From the NCBI GenBank assembly GCA_026075535.2, contig AP026548.1:9238001-9302000 (forward strand): a stretch of 64,000 nt of DNA. Reading direction: 5' to 3'. The notes under the pieces are model-generated. The model was not told where the DNA came from. It did no database searches and was given only the letters and a program-made list of their open reading frames with translations. The stretch's first letter is position 1; every line of letters starts with the position of its first letter. The stretch comes from Tricholoma matsutake (lineage: Eukaryota > Basidiomycota > Agaricomycetes > Agaricales > Tricholomataceae). Of this stretch, positions 32,597 to 44,077 are shown piece after piece. A program made the translations under genes and the position numbers.

Positions 32597-32764
32597 GATA
32601 ACCAGCCACGATGCGGTGTCTTGAGTTGCCTGAGTGAGGAAGTCACTAAACAAAAGCAAACGTTTGTCTCACATTTTCACTGTCGTAACCTTGGAGCAGG
32701 TCGGCAACCACTGGCACAAAGCAGGTTTTAGTTCCCCAATTGGAAGAGGTTGATGTCGCAAAGC

Positions 32765-32907
32765 TATAAAGGAAGCGAGAGCTATGCGAGGTTGCTCGAG
32801 CGGGTTTCCGAATATCGACGGTGAGTAGTACTAATTCACCTTCCACCTATAATCTACACACCGTCACAGTAGACTAACGCTCTTGATTTGTTCTTGATCA
32901 ATGTTAG
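32765..32907 (+). promoter_or_regulatory. TATA box and 5'-UTR intron of the secreted-protein gene
   Basis: TATAAA at 32765-32770 is followed by a clean intron at 32821-32907: donor GTGAGT, branch CTAAC at 32874-32878, acceptor TTAG. Together they predict a transcript start near 32795 and a spliced leader before the ATG at 33031. Confidence 0.65.
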
Positions 32908-33030
32908 GCTGGCCCGGTGATATCAATTTGACAATATCTAGCCAATCCATTGCATCTGAAAAAGTTCAAGTGAGCTATTATACCACAAGTCGTTGGAATA
33001 CTTATTACTGACATTAACGACGTGTGTAGA

Positions 33031-33432
33031 ATGAAGTTGCTCCCAGTTATTCTCATTGCCATTCTCGTTGCCATCATGAGTGTAGCAGCTGCCCCAAACA
33101 AACCACCACCAGTCCGGAATCGGCTGCAGAAGCCGAAGCCGAACCCAAAGCCCCCAATGACAGGTAGACCAGGATGGGATCATCACGATGAGCGGCAGCT
33201 AGCCAAGTTTGAGAGCTCAATCAAAGAGCTGTTGGAAGAATCTGAAAAGTTGCCAGACAATTCTCCCAGACGACACTGGCTGACCCAGAGGGCGAGTGAA
33301 ATTGAGAAGAAAGCGAAGTTACTTCGGGATAAGGAGTTCAACCATCATCAAGATGAAAGGGATAAAAAAATGGCAGAGATCACGAGGAAATCGAAAGAAC
33401 AAACCCTACCCTCGTTCCTTGACCTTTCCTGA
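33031..33432 (+). CDS. Small secreted protein, unknown function
   Basis: A 133-residue protein with an N-terminal signal peptide: K near the start, a hydrophobic core (LLPVILIAILVAIMSVA) and a small-residue cleavage zone before APNKPPP. The mature part is a Pro/Lys-rich stretch (residues about 22-50) and then a charged helical region (KFESSIKELLEESEKLP; SEIEKKAKLLRDKEF). It has no cysteines, so it is not a typical disulfide-rich effector. I chose the ATG at 33031 because it begins the signal peptide directly. An upstream TATA box and leader intron support a real gene. The frame has no stop or shift, unlike everything around it. No family is recognised. It may be a host gene or a TE-neighbourhood effector-like gene. 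Confidence 0.7.
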   Translation: MKLLPVILIAILVAIMSVAAAPNKPPPVRNRLQKPKPNPKPPMTGRPGWDHHDERQLAKFESSIKELLEESEKLPDNSPRRHWLTQRASEIEKKAKLLRDKEFNHHQDERDKKMAEITRKSKEQTLPSFLDLS

Positions 33433-33600
33433 GGGCTTTGTCTTCGGACTTTCAGTCCTTTCAAGACTTTTACTTTTTAGACTTCTACTTTTTGGAGACT
33501 TTCGAACTTTTACTTTTGAACTTTTACTTTTTATTGACTTTCACCCTTTTACTTTTTCTACTTTCAGGACTTGTAAGACTTTTGGTTCTTGTTCAATGAC
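33433..33600 (+). repeat. Pyrimidine-rich ACTTTTACTTTT repeats in the 3' region
   Basis: At least five degenerate copies of ACTTTTACTTTTT lie at about 33467-33573, directly after the stop of the secreted-protein gene. They are probably in its 3' UTR. Confidence 0.6.
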
Positions 33601-34162
33601 AATGCATGAACCAAGTGAGAACAAACTTCATGTTTTAGGCTCGTGGGATACCGGTTCAGGACTCGGACTATGAGTCTATCATAAGTACAGCCAGTGGTCG
33701 GTAAGTATCATTGCTACTGTACAATCCAAACCAATGCGAATGTTTACATCGAAGTGGCAATCACTGGCCCTCAAGCAGTAACCACATGTTGGTTGAACAA
33801 TTCTGGACTTCGTACCCTCAGCCTCGACTCCAACACCCACCACATCTCACACAAAGCGACGTCTATTGTTGTTTACACCTTAGGTAAGTTTTTTACATGC
33901 TACTTCCCATTTCCTCACCCCACTTTGTCAAGTTTCAACACCATAGCTCAACCCCAATGCTTGCCACCATGTAGGGAACTACACCTAGGACTACAAACCA
34001 CACGAAACTGGCTCAAATGGCATCTCTTGTTGTTTGGGCCCATAGGTAAGCTTTTTCCCTTGTTTCTCTCGCCAAACTAACTATTTTCATTAGTTTTAGG
34101 CTGTAGCAACTGACCACCAATGTCCATCAGGACACGAAGCACTGCTCCCATCACACCACCAT
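33601..34162. other. Unassigned stretch with intron-like pieces
   Basis: GT...AG intron-like segments (for example a GTAAGC donor near 34047 and a TTAG acceptor near 34099, with CTAAC branch motifs) suggest a decayed or unrecognised spliced transcript on the plus strand. The last one resembles 31368-31411. I cannot assign a protein. Confidence 0.35.
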
Positions 34163-34478
34163 TGTTAGGGTGACACCCACTATCTGCTAGCTAAGACTGT
34201 GTGGGTTCTCTTTACAAGGGGGCAGGATCTGTGCACGTGATGGGGGAACTGATGGTTTTGATGCAAGGGGTTATTAATAGATGAGTTGGTTGAGAAAGGC
34301 CTTTCCACCAAAAATGTAGGTGGAATACCTAAGAGAACACAACTGGGGTCCCCTAGGCATATATTTAGGGTTTATATACTATGTTACATATATTGTACAT
34401 TGTTGTTACCGATGCACTCGTACATGCATGTACATATTGATGCATGTGAAATCAAATTCTCATGCTATCAAAGTGTAG
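34163..34478 (-). repeat. Truncated inverted copy of the 402-bp LTR
   Basis: Reads as the reverse complement of about 3609-3930, starting TGTTAGGGTGACACC. The missing 80 bases at its far end are replaced by other retroelement sequence. Confidence 0.88.
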
Positions 34479-35232
34479 GGTGTGGAATGTCTTCATGAAT
34501 ATCTTTGTCGATGTCTGAAGTTTGTCAAAGTGTTTCGAGATGTTCTGAGTCGATGTCAAGGAAGTTCAGAGGGAATGGAATGGATTTTAGAGCTAAGTAA
34601 GGAAGTAGATGAAAGGTGGTGACAGGGTGATGGAGTACTGACCTGTCAAGTTTGCAAAGGATGTAGGCTCCTCCATAGTTTCGATCAATGATGATGAGGG
34701 GACCTAAGTATTGAGGTCACATTTTGCAATTTAGAGACTTTTTGATCTGTGTATTGCAAAGTTGTAGTCTTTGACGGTCTGTCAGTGGACTTGTTCAAAT
34801 CATTTTGCAGCTTTGAGCTGTGCCAAAAAAACCTTCAAATAGAGGGTTTTGAGGTCTATTGAATGTTTTTGCAAGGCAATAGCTTGTTGTGCAATGAGAT
34901 TGGTTGTCAAAAGTATTTCATTTGGAGGGGGCTGCAAATACGAAACAACCCATGTGTTTGCAAACTGTCACGTGTTCTGCCCAAAAGACAGAGTGTGCTC
35001 CGTCTGACCCATTTGTTCTGGTCTCCATTGACTACTTTGAATAACAATTGTTGAACATTGAAGTGTGCTCTTTTGACGAGTCCATTGGCATGAGAGTTGT
35101 AACCACTGATTCGGATGTGATTGATATGGTATTGTTTCGTGAGATACTCCATTGCTGTGGTAAAGGCTGATCCGTTATCACTCATGATTTCATAAAGAGA
35201 TACCCATTGACAAATGATGTCTTCGAAGATCC
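34479..35232 (-). pseudogene. Gypsy integrase fragment, family E
   Basis: Minus-strand integrase core with SLYEIMSDNGSAFTTAMEYL (catalytic Asp in SDNG) and NHIRISGYNSHANGLVKRAH, where the catalytic Glu of GLIERAH has become Lys. It then continues decayed (a LLGRT segment, expected WAERI-type) to about 34500. The plus-strand element at 57252-63415 has the same blocks. The fragment is cut at 35233 by LTR X. Confidence 0.8.
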
Positions 35233-35642
35233 TGTAAGGGGACTAGGGGGTGCCCTGTGTGTTTCTCCTATTTTTTACATTCATTCTATATTTTTCCTCA
35301 CTTAATTTCCTTCTATTCTTCATTTTCTATGATTTTTCCGGATTTTATTACTAATTTTCCCTTTCTATCATGTTTATACATGTTGACACTTTTATATTTA
35401 GAGGCGGAGCACCCCTTCCGACACCTACCCCTTGGTATGATGTCATTCAGTGGCCTGCCTATCTCTGTCTTTTCTATTTTTAGGATTTTTGTCATCTTCA
35501 CATATACTGGGCATCGGCAAAGGGATCCTTAGAGTTTTCTCTTCGGATTTCCCTTTGCTATGTGTGTCCCCAATCCCTGTACTATGTAGTATAATTTTAA
35601 CTTCAGATTTCCCTTTGCTAGAGGCTTAGGTTGCCCTTATAG
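35233..35642 (+). repeat. 5' LTR of element X
   Basis: Begins TGTAAGGGGACTAGGGGG and matches 10157-10586. The right end is set only by where the similarity to 10157-10586 stops (CCCTTATAG) and may be a few bases longer. Confidence 0.75.
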
Positions 35643-35672
35643 TAGAAAACTCTCCCCTAAGGCCTGAAAATT

Positions 35673-36900
35673 GTGAACGCACTGCCCAAGATAGGCAGGT
35701 ACAGACTGGACAATGCTTCCCAAAGCTCCACAGACTCCCTACACACCGTTCCAGATAATCTCGCCTTTACTGTGCCACCATTTTCGCCAAACGTGCCCCC
35801 TAGTGACATGGACGCATCAGAACGCTTCGACGCGCTTGAAAGTGACGTTTCCGGAATGCATGGGCAAATCGATTCGCTTAAATCTACGATCGAAAACTTT
35901 GTCAGGACCCTCCAGACTAACCCTACAACCAATATTCCCCCCATGGCAACTCCAAGCACACCCAACAATGATGTACTGCCAAATGCGCCCACTAAGGAGC
36001 GCGCCAAGATCAAACCATCCCCCCCCTGCTGAATTTAATGGTGCACGTGTGCAGGGATGTGCATTCTTTAATTCCTGTGAGTTATACATCAGTCTCCAGT
36101 CGCATCAATTCATTGATGAGGCTGCAAAAATTTATTGGGCCTTCACATACATGAAATCTGAATGCACCTATCTCTATGTGGACCATATCCTGCGTCAAAC
36201 TAAAGAACTCGGTTCTCTACCTTTCTCTACTTGGGGTGACTTTCGAGCTGAGTTTGTACGCCACTTTTGTCCCCCCAATGAATGCCACCAAGCAGTGACA
36301 TGACTCGAGTCATCCTCTTACCACCAGGCACATCAATCTGTGGATGACTATATTGATGAGTTCAAGGATTTGGTGGACATGGCAGGATGTGGGAGTGGGC
36401 TACCAGTGGTGGTGAAGTTTCGATGGGGCCTCAACCAAGAAATTCAGGACCAGATTGCACAGATGTTGGAAGGGCGCCCAGCAGACGATGATATCTTTGC
36501 TTGGTATGAAGCTGCTTCACTCTGTGATGAGAACTGACTCACAAATGCCGCATTTAATGCTGCATTCCATGCTCCAACTACCACTCATGCGCCCTACACC
36601 TTCAATCGAACCCTTCCCCACCTTAACCCCATTCCTGTTCGTCAAACTCCCACACCAGCCGTCAATGTCCCAGTACCAATGGATGTTGATACAGCCCGCA
36701 GCCGTGTGCATAGGTTGGATCTCTGCTACCATTGTGGGGAACCTGGACACAGGGCTGGAGCGTGTCCCCATTGTCAGGATATCTGCATGCTCACCCCCAA
36801 AGGGTGAGATGAACTCCTCCAAGACTTGTTGGCACTTGTAGATGTTGAGGAAGCAAAGGATCAGGTTGCAGAGGAGATCAAGTTGGAAGTTGTAGAGGGG
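35673..36900 (+). pseudogene. Element X gag with zinc knuckle
   Basis: Gag starts MNALPKIGRYRLDNASQSST, with a coiled-coil part (ASERFDALESDVSGMHGQID). After a frame change near 36030 the capsid domain follows (AAKIYWAFTYMKSECTYLYV; FSTWGDFRAEFVRHFCP) and then MDDYIDEFKDLVDMAGCG, WGLNQEIQDQIAQML. Stops occur at 36301 and 36535. The nucleocapsid ends in a correct knuckle CYHCGEPGHRAGAC near 36724-36765. At least three frame breaks make it non-functional. Confidence 0.85.
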
Positions 36901-36923
36901 CAGGATTTTCTTATTCGCAGCGA

Positions 36924-37511
36924 GTGAATCATATGCCCTCACTGCCTGTCCATAATCACTGTGAAGTCTTGTCAGTCGAATCCCCAGAGAATGAATCCAT
37001 TTCTGTGACTGCTCCCCTCTCTGACCCTTCGAAGTTGGCTGAAGATGTACCTGCTCTCCCCATCTCTCCTTCTGCTCCACGCCCCAAAATTAAACCATGG
37101 GAGCATAAACTACCATGCAAGTATATTGTTGCATCCACTCCCTCTGCACATTTCTTGAACCTAGCAATCGAACTGCAGACAACTGACACTGGGCAGATAC
37201 TCAGTGTCTCTGCACTCCTGGAATCTGGTGCGACCGGTCTCTTCATCGATGCCCATCTTGCGCAACAACATCGCCTAAATACTCGCTCACTCTCATGTCC
37301 AATACCTGTGTATAATGTGGATGGATCCCCAAATGAAGCTGGTGCCATCCGAGAGGTTGTAGACCTGGTTCTCCGTTACAAAGATCATAGTGAGCATGCC
37401 CTTTTTGCTGTCACTCAATTAGGAAAGCAAAAGGTGATTTTGGGCTATCCATGGCTTCGAGACCATAACCCAGAGGTCGACTGGTGTACCGGGGAAACTA
37501 CCATGAGCTGA
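36924..37511 (+). pseudogene. Element X protease
   Basis: Reads SVSALLESGATGLFIDAHLA, where the catalytic D-S-G has become E-S-G. It continues with VYNVDGSPNEAGAIREVVDL and KQKVILGYPWLRDHNPEVDW, the second conserved loop (ILGxxWLxxHNPxIDW) of Gypsy proteases. The Asp-to-Glu change would abolish or strongly reduce activity. The frame ends at 37511. Confidence 0.85.
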
Positions 37512-37691
37512 TGTCCATCCCGCTGTCGGACTTGTTTCACAGAAGCCAGGCAAGAATGTCATGGACAGAAGGCAGCGATACGACATACTCAGAAGTGTTG
37601 TGCCAGACCCCTGCCTATACCTGAAGTGGAGTTGTAAGGGGTTCCTGATCTGAGGCCAGACTCGGATGATGATGATGAGGACCTAGAGGAA

Positions 37692-38525
37692 GTGGAGGAG
37701 GGTGATTGGATCTTCTACACTGCGATTCGCTCATCACACGAGGTGTGTGCTACATTGAACATATCCCAACGCCTCGCCGAGGCCTTCCACAAAAACAATG
37801 CTGCTAAATCCTCTACTAATTCCTTACTCCCTCATCTCCATGAGTTTGAAGACGTGTTCTCCAAGGAGTTGTTCGACTCTCTTCCTGCGTGCAAGCCATG
37901 GGATCACATGATCGAACTCACCCCCAGTGCAACCCCTTCATCCTGCAAGGTCTATCCTCTCTCTCCTGAAGAGAACAACAGCTTGACCAGTTCATCGACA
38001 AACACCTGGCCTCTGGACGTATTCGACCATTGAAGTCACCCATGGCCTCCCCCTTTTTCTTTGTTAAGAAGAATGATGGCTCACTTCGACCGGTTCAAGA
38101 CTACAGAAGGCTCAACAACATCATGGTCAAAAATCGCTACCCACTACCCCTCACCTCTGAACTCATGAACCAGCTCTGTGGAGCCTGATACTTCACCAAG
38201 CTCAATGTCCATTGGGGCTACAATAATGTGAGGATAAAGGAGGGAGATGAGTGGAAGGCAGCCTTTCGTACCAACCGTGGTCTTTTTGAACCGCTTGTCA
38301 TGTTCTTTGGCCTTACTAATAGCCCTGCCACCTTTCAGACCATGATGAACGACATCTTCCACAACCTCATCCTCGAAGGCGTTGTCTGCATCTATCTCGA
38401 TGACATCCTCATCTTCACTCGCACGGTTGAAGAGCACCATCGCATCACACACCTTGTCCTAGAACAGCTTTGACAGTACAAACTCTACCTTCATCAGGAC
38501 AAATGCGAGTTTGAGAAGATCAAGA
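37692..38525 (+). pseudogene. Element X reverse transcriptase (3'-truncated)
   Basis: Blocks in order: [45 protein letters not shown], then [20 protein letters not shown], where the first catalytic Asp (KLDL) is Asn. The palm block [20 protein letters not shown] and an intact catalytic box YLDDILIFT follow, then the truncated thumb. A frameshift lies near 37978 and TGAs at about 38187 and 38472. Confidence 0.86.
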
Positions 38526-39293
38526 TCAAGGCGCAAGATGAGCAGAGAAGAAGCGGGCAGCTGTGGACGTGGGTTTGGAAGATGAGGCCAAGGGGAGCAA
38601 GTCCCCAAAGAAAAAGAAAGTCGCCACGTCAAAGGCATGAGTGGGGTCAGAGGAGTCGGAGGGTCCAGTGCGGGTGCAGGCTGCATTGCCCTGCCAAAGG
38701 TGCATACTTGTTTTTCTTCTCAGTCTCCTTTTACTGATAAGTGGCCTAGATGCAAATATCAGAAGATTGCTTGTTTCAAGATGGGTGCGAAGGGACGCAT
38801 GTGCGACAACTGCATGCACATCAAACATAAGTGCGAGGAGGTAGTGTGGGAGGGGCAGGAAGCCCCTGCAGCAAAAATGGCAGGAATGACAGGGGTGACT
38901 GGGGAAAACCCAGAGGTAATGCAACAAATGATGAAGTTGATAAGGAAGGGATCCACTGAGGTGGCCAATGTGGTGCGGGAGTCGATTGGGGAGATCTGGG
39001 ATGCTTTGGACCCAGAGTGGGTGGAGGAAGAAAGTGCCAGGGAGGAGAGTGATGAGGGTGATGAAGAGGTGGAGCAGGCGGTGCGAGAGTCCCAGCAGGA
39101 AAGACGTGGGATCTGCAAGTCTGGAGGTGACTGGGCGGCCTTCCACAGATATTTGGAGAAAAGGTGGGCGGATGACAAGGAGGAGAGCAAGAGTGGAGAT
39201 GAAGAGGGTGGAGAGAAGGACAAGGGTGGAGAAGAGGGTGAAGTTGGGGAAGAGGGTGACAAAGATGGAGAGGGAGAAGCGGAGGTAGTGTAG
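38525..39293 (+). pseudogene. Antisense Zn2Cys6 transcription-factor-like gene, copy A
   Basis: Plus-strand gene tail-to-tail with the pol of element A (pol stop 39381-39383, gap 87 bp). A basic stretch (SPKKKKVATSKA) looks like a nuclear signal. A 50-bp intron (38700-38749) splits a binuclear zinc cluster. The spliced product has CQRCKYQKIAC, nine residues, then CDNCMHIKHKC, that is C-x2-C-x6-C-x9-C-x2-C-x6-C, the exact Zn2Cys6 spacing of fungal DNA-binding domains. The C-terminus is very acidic (SGDEEGGEKDKGGEEGEVGE), like an activation tail. The 5' end is cut at 38525 and TGA 38638-38640 interrupts the frame before the cluster. Confidence 0.8.
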
Positions 39294-39380
39294 GGATCTG
39301 GTCGGATCCAAAAAAAATATTTTTTTCAATACAGTTTGTTTCTGAGTTCAGACTGAGTGAATAAGTAACATGAATAGTCT

Positions 39381-40669
39381 TTAAGTGGGTAATGGTCCAG
39401 GTTTCTGCGGGTAGCGGGTGTGAAAATCTGCAAGGAGTTCTTGGGCGTGGTCAAGTTCTGTAACAGGTAGCCAGGAGGTCTCTTCATCAGTTCCCTGGTA
39501 ACCTTCCCATTGGACAAGGTAGAGAATCTTGCAGTGACGTCGGTTGTCAACTTTGGAGTCGAGGACTTCGGTGATCTCATATTCGAGCTCATTGTCGATG
39601 GTGATCGGAGGAGGTGGAGGTTGTACTCGATTTGGAATTGTGTTCAGGGAGTGTTTCTCTAGTTGAGAGACATGGAAAACAGGGTGGATGGCCTGCATGT
39701 GATCTGGGAGCTGCAGGGTGACTGAGTGAGTGCCCGGGTGGGCGATGATTTCGAAGGGGCCATGGTTCTTTTTGGAAAGTTTCTTGGAAGGACGAGTGGT
39801 GCAGATATTTTCTGCAGTGATGTAGGCAGAGTCACCAATGTTGAAGTCGGGTGCAGGTGCCCGATGTTTGTCCGCAGGACCTTGATAACACTCTTGAGCG
39901 GCCGCAAGCTGTTTCTGAAGCTCCTGATGAAGGTCGTTTACATTGATGACAAACTTGCAGGCACACTGTGAAGCTAAGTCGCATTCTGGAAAGACGGAAA
40001 TGTTTGGGTGATAGCCTTTGTTGGCAAAGAAAGGGGATATGCCTGTAGAGGTGGAAGAAGCATTGTTGTAGGCAAATTCACCCAAGGGTAAGAGGTGAGA
40101 CCAGTCGTCCTGCTGATAGTTGCAGAAGATCCAGAGGTACTGCTCCAAGGTCTGATTAAGTCATTCTGTCTGACCATCACCTTGCAGGTGATAACTGGAA
40201 GTGAAGTGGATCTGCATGTCGAGCACTTTTACAAGGGAGTGGAAGAAATGGGAGACAAACTCGGATCCCCGGTCGCAAGTGACATGCGATGGAACGCCAT
40301 GCTTGGAGAAGACATGGAGGACAAACAGGTTGGCTAGTTCTTGGGCTGTGATTTCATTGACAGTTGGGTACAGGATTTGCAGAACTCCTGCACAAAGGTG
40401 CAGAGGTTTGGCCAGACATATTCCCAGCAGACAAACTGCTGGGTTTTGTTTTGTCCAAAGTGGCCAGAGAGGATGTGATTGTGTTTGTACTGAAGGACCT
40501 TGAGGCAAAGATCCGCGATGTCCGGAACATAAATCCAGTCGAAGTGGCGGAGAAGACCTGCCTTGTCTATGGTCCAGTTGGGGTTGACAGGTGTCAGAAG
40601 ATGTGCGGATGATAAGGGGTCAAGGGGTAGGGAGGTGTGGATGTTGTGGTGAAGTTTCTCAATATCCAT
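39381..40669 (-). pseudogene. Element A integrase and chromodomain
   Basis: It begins in the finger region (YKHNHILSGHFGQNKTQQFV; CKSC). The next block joins directly to ANLFVLHVFSKHGVPSHVTC and DRGSEFVSHFF (second Asp), so the part with the first Asp, present in copy B as MDFIEKL, is deleted. The catalytic Glu neighbourhood is DGQTE at about 40161. After the C-terminal barrel (HGPFEIIAHPGTHSVTLQLP; HPVFHVSQLE), a chromodomain-like end reads YEITEVLDSKVDNRRHCKIL and YLVQWEGYQGTDEETSWLPV. It ends at 39381. Confidence 0.85.
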
Positions 40670-42325
40670 GATTACTGCTTGTAAAAGGAGGGGTGTGGCA
40701 AAATAGGTGGCATGAAGGGAAGAGGTGAGCTGTTCCTGTGTGAATACAGGTCAGAAGTTGGTTGGGTTTACAGAGGCAAAGCCACTATTTCCCGCTTTGC
40801 AGTAGATATCATGGGTGTCATAATTTAGTTCAGCAGGATTGAAAGAGCAGGAATGAAAAGCGACCAGATGGATTTCTCCATCTGCAGTGTAAACCAAAAG
40901 GATAGCTGCTAAGGCATAGTTGGAAGTGTCAGTTTTGAGTACCATCTGTGAGTCAGGTACCCATTGCATTAAGATGGGGGTGTAGGTGAATTCTTGTTTG
41001 AGCTTTTCAAAAGTGTCGCGGCACTTCTTGTTGAAGTCCCAGGGTGTGGACTTCCACATCAAGCGGGTGAGTGGGATGACAATGTCTGAATAGCCGTTAA
41101 TGAAGTGGCAGTAAAAGTTGCAAAAGCCTAAGAAGGATTGTATATCCTTAACTTTCCTAGGCTTGGGCCAGTCAAGCACAGTTTTGACTTTATCCTTGGA
41201 CATCCGCAGTCCATCTGGTGAAAGGATGAAACCTAAATATTTGACGGTGTCTTTGTGGAACTCACATTTCTGTGGAGAGGCATAAAGTCCATTTTTCCAG
41301 AGATGGCGGAGGACTTCTTTGACGTGAGCCCCATGCTGGGACTTGTCGTTGGAATAGATTAGGATGTCGTCGAGGTATACGATGACACAAACATCCAGCA
41401 TGTTGCTGAAGATGTTGTTCATAAACCACTGGAAAGCTGCGGGTGCATTAGTGAGTCCAAAGGGAACCACCAACCACTCAAAGGATCCATGGCGGGTGCA
41501 GAAAGTAGTTTTCCACTCATCACCATCAGCGATGCAGACTAGGTGATAAGTGTGCCGCAAGTCTATCTTGGTGAATAAGCAGGCTTTGTGGGGAGAGTCA
41601 AGGAGCTCAGAAATGAGAGGAAGTGGGTAGCAATCTTTCTTCGTAAGACAGTTAAGTCCTCGGTAGTCGACACAAAGTCAGAGACTACCATCCTTCTTCT
41701 TGACAAAGAGAATCAGAGCGCCATGCAGAGACTTGGATGGGTGGATGAAACCTGAGCAGACATTTTCATCAATAAAGACTTGTAAGGCTTCTAATTCAGA
41801 GGGGGAGAGAGAATACATGTGGCTCGGAGGTGGAGGAGTATTGTCTTCTGTCTCTATCTTGAGGTTGTAAGACCGATGCGGAGGAAGGGTGTCTGCTTTA
41901 GTCTTATTAGAGACATCAGCGAATTCATGATACTTGGGCAGAATATCAGAGAGGTCAGATGAGTTAGTGGATTGGGCGGAGCGGGCAGATAACCCTTCTG
42001 GAGCGAAGGTCATCTGAAAAGCTACTGCCCCAGGAAGTTTGCTAGCATGCGCATAAGCGGCACCGTTGATGAAGGAGATGTTGGGGGGTGTGATTTTAGG
42101 AGGAATGGGGGTTTCGGAAAGTGCGGAGGAGTCAAGGATTTCTACTGGAAGATTTGGGGACAAAGGTGATGTCAGGGGTGCTGGACCTCTATGATCTGCA
42201 GAGCGGAAAGTGAGTTGGCTTGAAGACCAGTCAATCAACAGATTGTATTGCTTCAGCCAGTTATGACCGAGTATGGTGGAACAGGAAGAGTCGAGCGAGG
42301 TTACATACAATGACAAATTGAACAC
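40670..42325 (-). pseudogene. Element A reverse transcriptase and RNase H remnant
   Basis: From 42325: the protease end (TILGHNWLKQYNLLIDW), YHEFADVSNKTKADTLPPHR, and MYSLSPSELEALQVFIDEN, stopping after VKKKDGSL at a TGA where relatives have Arg. From 41560: AFQWFMNNIF, an intact catalytic box [11 protein letters not shown], the thumb [20 protein letters not shown] and connection [12 protein letters not shown]. RNase H starts (LKTDTSNYALAAIL; FNPAELNYDTHD) and then jumps to IYCKAGNSGFASVN, so its Glu and later Asp residues are deleted relative to copy B. Confidence 0.87.
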
Positions 42326-42592
42326 TTCACTGGCAGGGAAGGTGACCGGAAGTTTGATGATCTGAGTTATGGTGGAGTTGCAAGATCCATCAAAGAGTCA
42401 TAAACCAATTGGGTTAATGGATTCTGTACTGAGTTGGTTATTCAACATGAAAGAGGAGTCAAGGAAGCAGTGGGAGGAACCAGAGTCGATAAGGGTTTGG
42501 AAAGGGGTGGAAGAGTTGGGAAAGATTAAAAGAATGGTTAGGGAGTCAGGGTTGGAAAGAGCGGACACATTGAGGCAGATGTAGGCAGCCAA
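42160..42592 (-). pseudogene. Element A protease N-terminal half
   Basis: Contains FQTLIDSGSSHCFLDSSFML with an intact D-S-G catalytic motif. A stop at 42398 (after SINPIGL) breaks it, and the frame resumes at 42325 with MFNLSLYVTSLDSSCSTILG. Retropepsins act as dimers to process gag-pol. Confidence 0.82.
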
Positions 42593-42648
42593 ATGGGTAA
42601 GGTCAACGCAACCCCCAGCTCCAATGGCTGTATCCTGAGGGTTGCGGA

Positions 42649-43914
42649 CTATTTCTCCAAGTCTGTAGTCTTGGGAATGACAGTGGATGCATGGGCTTTT
42701 GCGGCTTTGGATTTCGGGCAGTTTCCTGCTATGTGCCCTTCACTGCAGTAGAGACAAAGTTGTTCTCTCATGCGACATTCTTGTTCCTCCCCAGTAAGCT
42801 TGCCATTCTTCCCCAACTTATCGGAGATGGACAACTTGGGCTTGTCCCGGGAAGTGTTCTTTGTCGTGGAAGACTGCTGGTTGGAGGTGTTACCACAGGC
42901 AGAGTTTGAAGAGGCTTGGTTTGTCGACGGGGAGGGGCTTTTGGAAGAGTCCTTCCAACTAGAGTTACTGATGTTACTGGAATTCTTTGTTTCGAAATGG
43001 AATTCATCTTCTTGCATCCAGTAGATGTTGTCACTGTCCTGCGCTTTCAAGTGCAGTTCTGCAAGAGTATTGGGTTTACCACCCCAGAGAACTTCTATGC
43101 AAAGCCAGAGTGGAAGACCACGGAAATAGCAGTCACAAAGGGCTGCTTCATTCCAGTTGACCCTAGAAGCTAATTCCCAGAAGTCAACATTATATTTCAT
43201 GATACAACCACCTTTCTTCATTGCTAAGTCAGAGAGAGCTTTTTCTGCATCTCCGACTGGGTCGTGCAGACCAAAGTTGCTTTCCAGCTCAGCGAGGAAA
43301 GCTTCATAGTCCCACATCCAGTGTGTGGAATCTGTTGGGTCATTCAGACCAGGCTCAAACCAACTGAGAGCTGATCCCTTAAGATAAGAAAGGATGAATA
43401 TGATCTTTTTCTCATCAGAGGAAAATACATGTGGATGGTCGCGGAAATGAAGATTGCAGAAGACTAGGAAGTCTCTAAGTTTCTTTGGATTGGCACCATC
43501 CAAAGTGTTGGGGTCATGAACTTTGATTTTCTCGGTCTTGGGTGTGTTATTCTGACGAAGGGTGTGGATACTCTCTGAGAGGTTGTAAAGGACATCTATG
43601 AACATATCCCCTGGGTCAGGGTTTTCCCCTGTGGGAGGTTGATCCTCAGGATCATTGGGATCGGGGTCACCTCCAGGGCTGTCAGGACCACTAGGGTCAT
43701 TGGGTCCACTGGGAGGTCTGTCCTCTAGACCAGGATCTTCCAACCCGAAGGGTTCAGGCTGGTTGATGCCCCCTATGTACTCAAGGGGAGTTCTTGATTG
43801 AAAACCTTCCAGGTTGCCAGAAGGGTGTGGGGCACAGGTGGACATGAGATTGGCACTGATTGAGGGGGCTCCTGAGTCGATTTGTTGGAAGATGTTTGAG
43901 GGTCTGGAAGACAC
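42649..43914 (-). pseudogene. Element A gag polyprotein
   Basis: The longest open stretch in the window (421 residues) and nearly intact. It starts MSSRPSNIFQQIDSG and has a Pro/Gly/Asp-rich linker. The retrotransposon gag domain follows (LRDFLVFCNLHFRDHPHVFS; ALSWFEPGL; WDYEAFLAELESNFGLHDPV; YNVDFWELASRVNWNEAALC; YFRGLP), then a Ser/Thr-rich spacer and a knuckle CLYCSEGHIAGNC. The knuckle has C-x2-C-x3-H-x4-C, one residue short of the standard x4, so zinc binding may be impaired. The codons are open but the downstream pol is dead. Confidence 0.88.
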
Positions 43915-44077
43915 TCCAAAAGTAGTGGCAGGTCAAGGGTCAGAAAGGGTGGATCTCTGGATTGCAGAGATCCCTGGAATAGTACCAGCGCATTGGGAAT
44001 TTCTTGTTGTGCGCTGGTGGGTCTCGGTAGGGGTCATAGAGAGGAAATGGACAAGTGAAGTGTGAGTTCGTATATAC

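Larger units (their letters stand above)
35233..38525 (+). mobile_element. Ty3/Gypsy element X, 5' part
   Basis: 5' LTR, gag with CCHC knuckle, protease and reverse transcriptase follow each other on the plus strand. The copy ends abruptly inside the RT thumb (CEFEKIKI) at about 38525, where the truncated antisense Zn2Cys6 gene of element A begins. RNase H, integrase and the 3' LTR are missing. Confidence 0.85.

Noticed and set aside
38526..39329. Minus-strand frame opposite the Zn2Cys6 gene (Leu/Phe-rich, membrane-like)
   Set aside because: It is the shadow of the acidic/basic antisense gene. Complements of Glu/Lys codons give Leu/Phe/Ser, and it has no support of its own.
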